A stretch of 7,107 nt of DNA from Coriobacteriia bacterium (GTDB lineage: Bacteria; Actinomycetota; Coriobacteriia; Coriobacteriales; UBA8131), in NCBI GenBank assembly GCA_009779015.1, contig WRFC01000039.1, positions 1 to 7,107 on the forward strand, written 5' to 3'. Shown piece by piece: positions 5,741 through 7,107 of this stretch. The position numbers were made by a program, and so were the translations under genes. How positions within the stretch are numbered: the stretch's first letter is position 1; every line of letters begins with the position of its first letter. The notes under the pieces are model-generated. The model was given only the letters and a program-made list of their open reading frames with translations, did no database searches and was not told the origin of the DNA.

Positions 5741-5761
5741 CTCGTATTACTCCCTTTTAGA

Positions 5762-6301
5762 TCAGCTACCGGCAGCCTTGCCGAGCTTCCTGCGGACATA
5801 CTCACCGCTGTAGCGGATGCCCTTGCCTTTATACGGCTCGGGCTTGCGCCACTTGCGGATATCTGCGGCGACCTGGCCGACCTTTTGTTTGTCGATCCCC
5901 CGGACGATGATCTGGGTCTGGGCGGGTACCTCAAAGCTAATGCCGTCCTCAGCCTTGACCAGCACCGGGTGCGAGTAGCCAAGCTGCAGCTCAAGGTCTG
6001 AGCCCTTGAGGGCGGCGCGATAGCCAACGCCGATGATTTCGAGGCTCTTAGAGAAACCCTCGCTGACGCCGACCACCATGTTATTGATCAGTGTTCGGTA
6101 GAGCCCGTGATAAGCCCTGGCCTCTCGGCTGTCATCAGCGCGTTCGATGAGCAGCACAGCATCTTCAAGACGTGCGCTGATCATTGGCTTGATTTCTTGG
6201 GAGAGCTCCCCCTTTGGGCCTTTGGCCTTGACCACAGACCCCTGAATGCTGACCTCCACCCCCGCAGGGATAGGAATCGGCAGCTTTCCAATACGTGACA
6301 T
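5762..6301 (-). CDS. rplF: 50S ribosomal protein L6
   Basis: L6 lies near the factor-binding site of the 50S subunit and is made of two duplicated alpha/beta domains. The 179-residue product opens with MSRIGKLPIPIPAGV and contains GPKGELS (28-34). It ends with the highly conserved EPYKGKGIRYSGEYVRRKLGK (about 155-175). ATG at 6301 follows rpsH by 34 nt, with GAGG (6313-6316) 11 nt upstream. Length is standard. Confidence 0.98.
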   Translation of the reverse strand: MSRIGKLPIPIPAGVEVSIQGSVVKAKGPKGELSQEIKPMISARLEDAVLLIERADDSREARAYHGLYRTLINNMVVGVSEGFSKSLEIIGVGYRAALKGSDLELQLGYSHPVLVKAEDGISFEVPAQTQIIVRGIDKQKVGQVAADIRKWRKPEPYKGKGIRYSGEYVRRKLGKAAGS

Positions 6302-6335
6302 GGCTCGATTTTCCTCTCGTCTTAACCTTAAAGAC

Positions 6336-6734
6336 TTACCAGATATAGGCGATGACTTCGCCGCCGACGCCGGCTTTACGTGCGTCGCGATCGGCCATCA
6401 TGCCTTTTGATGTTGAGATAACAGCGGTTCCCAAGCCACCGAGGACGCGCGGCAGCGCGTCTTTGCCCGCATAGACACGCAGCCCGGGTTTAGAGATCCG
6501 CTTTAAGCCGCGGAGCGTCCTCTCCCTCTTGGGGCCATACTTCAGCGTAATGACCAAGCTCTTGCAAGGGTCTGCTTCTTCTACCTGGTAATCGATGATA
6601 TAGCCCTCTTCTTTGAGGATGCGGGCAATTTCAACGAGTTTCTTGCTGGACGGCATCGAGACCGTCTCTTTATTTGCTGAATTCGCGTTACGCACCCGCG
6701 TGAGCATATCCGCGATCGGATCTGTCATGGACAT
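6336..6734 (-). CDS. rpsH: 30S ribosomal protein S8
   Basis: S8 is a primary 16S rRNA-binding protein of the central domain; in E. coli it also represses its own operon by binding the mRNA. The product has 132 residues and carries DPIADMLTRVRNA (5-17), and STSKGMMADRDARK (107-120) with GVGGE (122-126) near the C-terminus. ATG at 6734 is chosen because a strong AGGAGG lies 6 nt upstream; ATG at 6728 (MTDPIADM) would be 12 nt away. The frame is open further upstream to 6803, but that 23-codon stretch has no ribosome site and no S8-like sequence. Confidence 0.97.
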   Translation of the reverse strand: MSMTDPIADMLTRVRNANSANKETVSMPSSKKLVEIARILKEEGYIIDYQVEEADPCKSLVITLKYGPKRERTLRGLKRISKPGLRVYAGKDALPRVLGGLGTAVISTSKGMMADRDARKAGVGGEVIAYIW

Positions 6735-6740
6735 TTGTAA

Positions 6741-6746
6741 CCTCCT
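6741..6746 (-). promoter_or_regulatory. Strong ribosome-binding site deciding the rpsH start
   Basis: AGGAGG on the minus strand, 6 nt before ATG at 6734, is the strongest Shine-Dalgarno sequence in the window. It rules against the longer upstream in-frame extension and favours 6734 over 6728. Confidence 0.9.
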
Positions 6747-6780
6747 ATGGTTCTCGTGAGGATGACTCAGCCCGGTAGTT

Positions 6781-6806
6781 CGCTTTCTGGCCGTACCAGC
6801 CAAGCG
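6781..6806 (-). promoter_or_regulatory. Hairpin in the rpsZ-rpsH spacer
   Basis: CGCTT pairs with AAGCG (5 bp) and CTGG pairs with CCAG (4 bp), separated by a small asymmetric internal loop of 2 and 1 nt, with a 5-nt apical loop. It sits in the 101-nt gap before rpsH, the longest gap inside the ribosomal gene run. No U tract follows, so it is not an intrinsic terminator. A ribosomal-protein mRNA target or an RNA processing site is possible; neither is shown by the sequence. Confidence 0.4.
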
Positions 6807-6835
6807 CTTTCCGAGTCAAGCCCCGGTGCTCAGCT

Positions 6836-7021
6836 TTACCAGCTGGCCTTGCGGACACCGGGTAGTTCGCCGCGGTTAGCCAGTTCGCGCAGGCAGACTC
6901 GGCAGAGCCCGAACTGACGGTAGTAGGCCCGAGGGCGCCCACAGCGGCTGCAGCGGTTATGCTGGCGCGTGGAGAACTTGGGCGTACGATGTGCTTTGGC
7001 GATCATCGACTTCTTTGCCAT
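6836..7021 (-). CDS. rpsZ: 30S ribosomal protein S14, zinc-binding type Z
   Basis: S14 is a 30S head protein. This is the short 61-residue zinc form, with C24xxC27 and C40xxC43 in NRCSRCGRPRAYYRQFGLCR (22-41), and it ends with the conserved GELPGVRKASW. It is smaller than the roughly 100-residue zinc-free paralogue that some bacteria use under zinc starvation. ATG at 7021 follows rplE by 8 nt; AGGAG overlaps the rplE stop codon. The sequence style is close to actinobacterial S14. Confidence 0.98.
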   Translation of the reverse strand: MAKKSMIAKAHRTPKFSTRQHNRCSRCGRPRAYYRQFGLCRVCLRELANRGELPGVRKASW

Positions 7022-7029
7022 AACCTCTC

Positions 7030-7107
7030 CTAATTCCTTCTGAAGGGAAAGCCCAGGGCATCAAAGAGTGCCCGAGCGTCTTCATCATTGTTGGCCGACG
7101 TCACAAA
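7030..7107 (-). CDS. rplE: 50S ribosomal protein L5, C-terminal end only
   Basis: Twenty-five codons are in frame from the right window edge to TAG at 7030-7032. The peptide ends SANNDEDARALFDALGFPFRRN, matching the conserved L5 C-terminus (T..D.EA..LL..LGFPF). L5 binds 5S rRNA and contacts the P-site tRNA. Its position directly before rpsZ is the standard spc-operon order. The rest of the gene lies outside the window. The short length limits certainty slightly. Confidence 0.92.
   Translation of the reverse strand, partial: FVTSANNDEDARALFDALGFPFRRN

Noticed and set aside
6735..6803. 23-residue N-terminal extension of S8 or a leader peptide
   Set aside because: The non-ATG start at 6803 has no ribosome site, the peptide is unlike S8, and AGGAGG sits right before ATG 6734.

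Overview
The whole window is transcribed leftward (minus strand) and reads as the second half of the spc ribosomal-protein operon followed by non-ribosomal genes. From right to left the order is rplE (3' end only), rpsZ (zinc-binding S14), rpsH, rplF, rplR, rpsE, rpmD, rplO, secY, adk, map, a bioY biotin-transporter gene, and the 5' part of a NapG/MauM-type polyferredoxin gene that runs off the left edge. Every protein-coding call is on the minus strand. I see no RNA gene, insertion sequence, phage gene or CRISPR array.

Organism: the base composition is moderately GC-rich. The four-cysteine S14 and the sequence style of SecY, L15 and S14 look most like an actinobacterial lineage, probably near Coriobacteriia. 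This is from memory of family sequences, not a search. A NapG-like protein points to anaerobic or nitrogen-oxide respiration, but that gene alone cannot fix the metabolism.

Region 2266-7107 is a tightly packed translation and secretion operon with gaps of 0-35 nt, one TAA|ATG abutment (rpmD/rplO) and one 7-nt overlap (rplO/secY). The exception is a 101-nt gap between rpsZ and rpsH that holds a hairpin. The genes build the 30S and 50S subunits, the SecY translocon channel, an adenylate kinase with a shortened zinc LID, and a type I methionine aminopeptidase that trims nascent chains.

Region 1-2265 departs from the usual order. Where infA-rpmJ-rpsM commonly follow map, this window has bioY after a 37-nt gap, then a 233-nt intergenic region, then the NapG-like gene. 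The intergenic region is the most unusual DNA here. It carries an 11-bp tandem repeat of about seven imperfect copies with extreme strand asymmetry (44 C to 6 G in 77 nt of the transcribed-sense strand) and two short inverted repeats upstream of the NapG-like gene. It may mark the end of the ribosomal transcript and the start of a separately controlled gene. I found no convincing new multi-gene system; the repeat array and the altered operon junction are the best leads.
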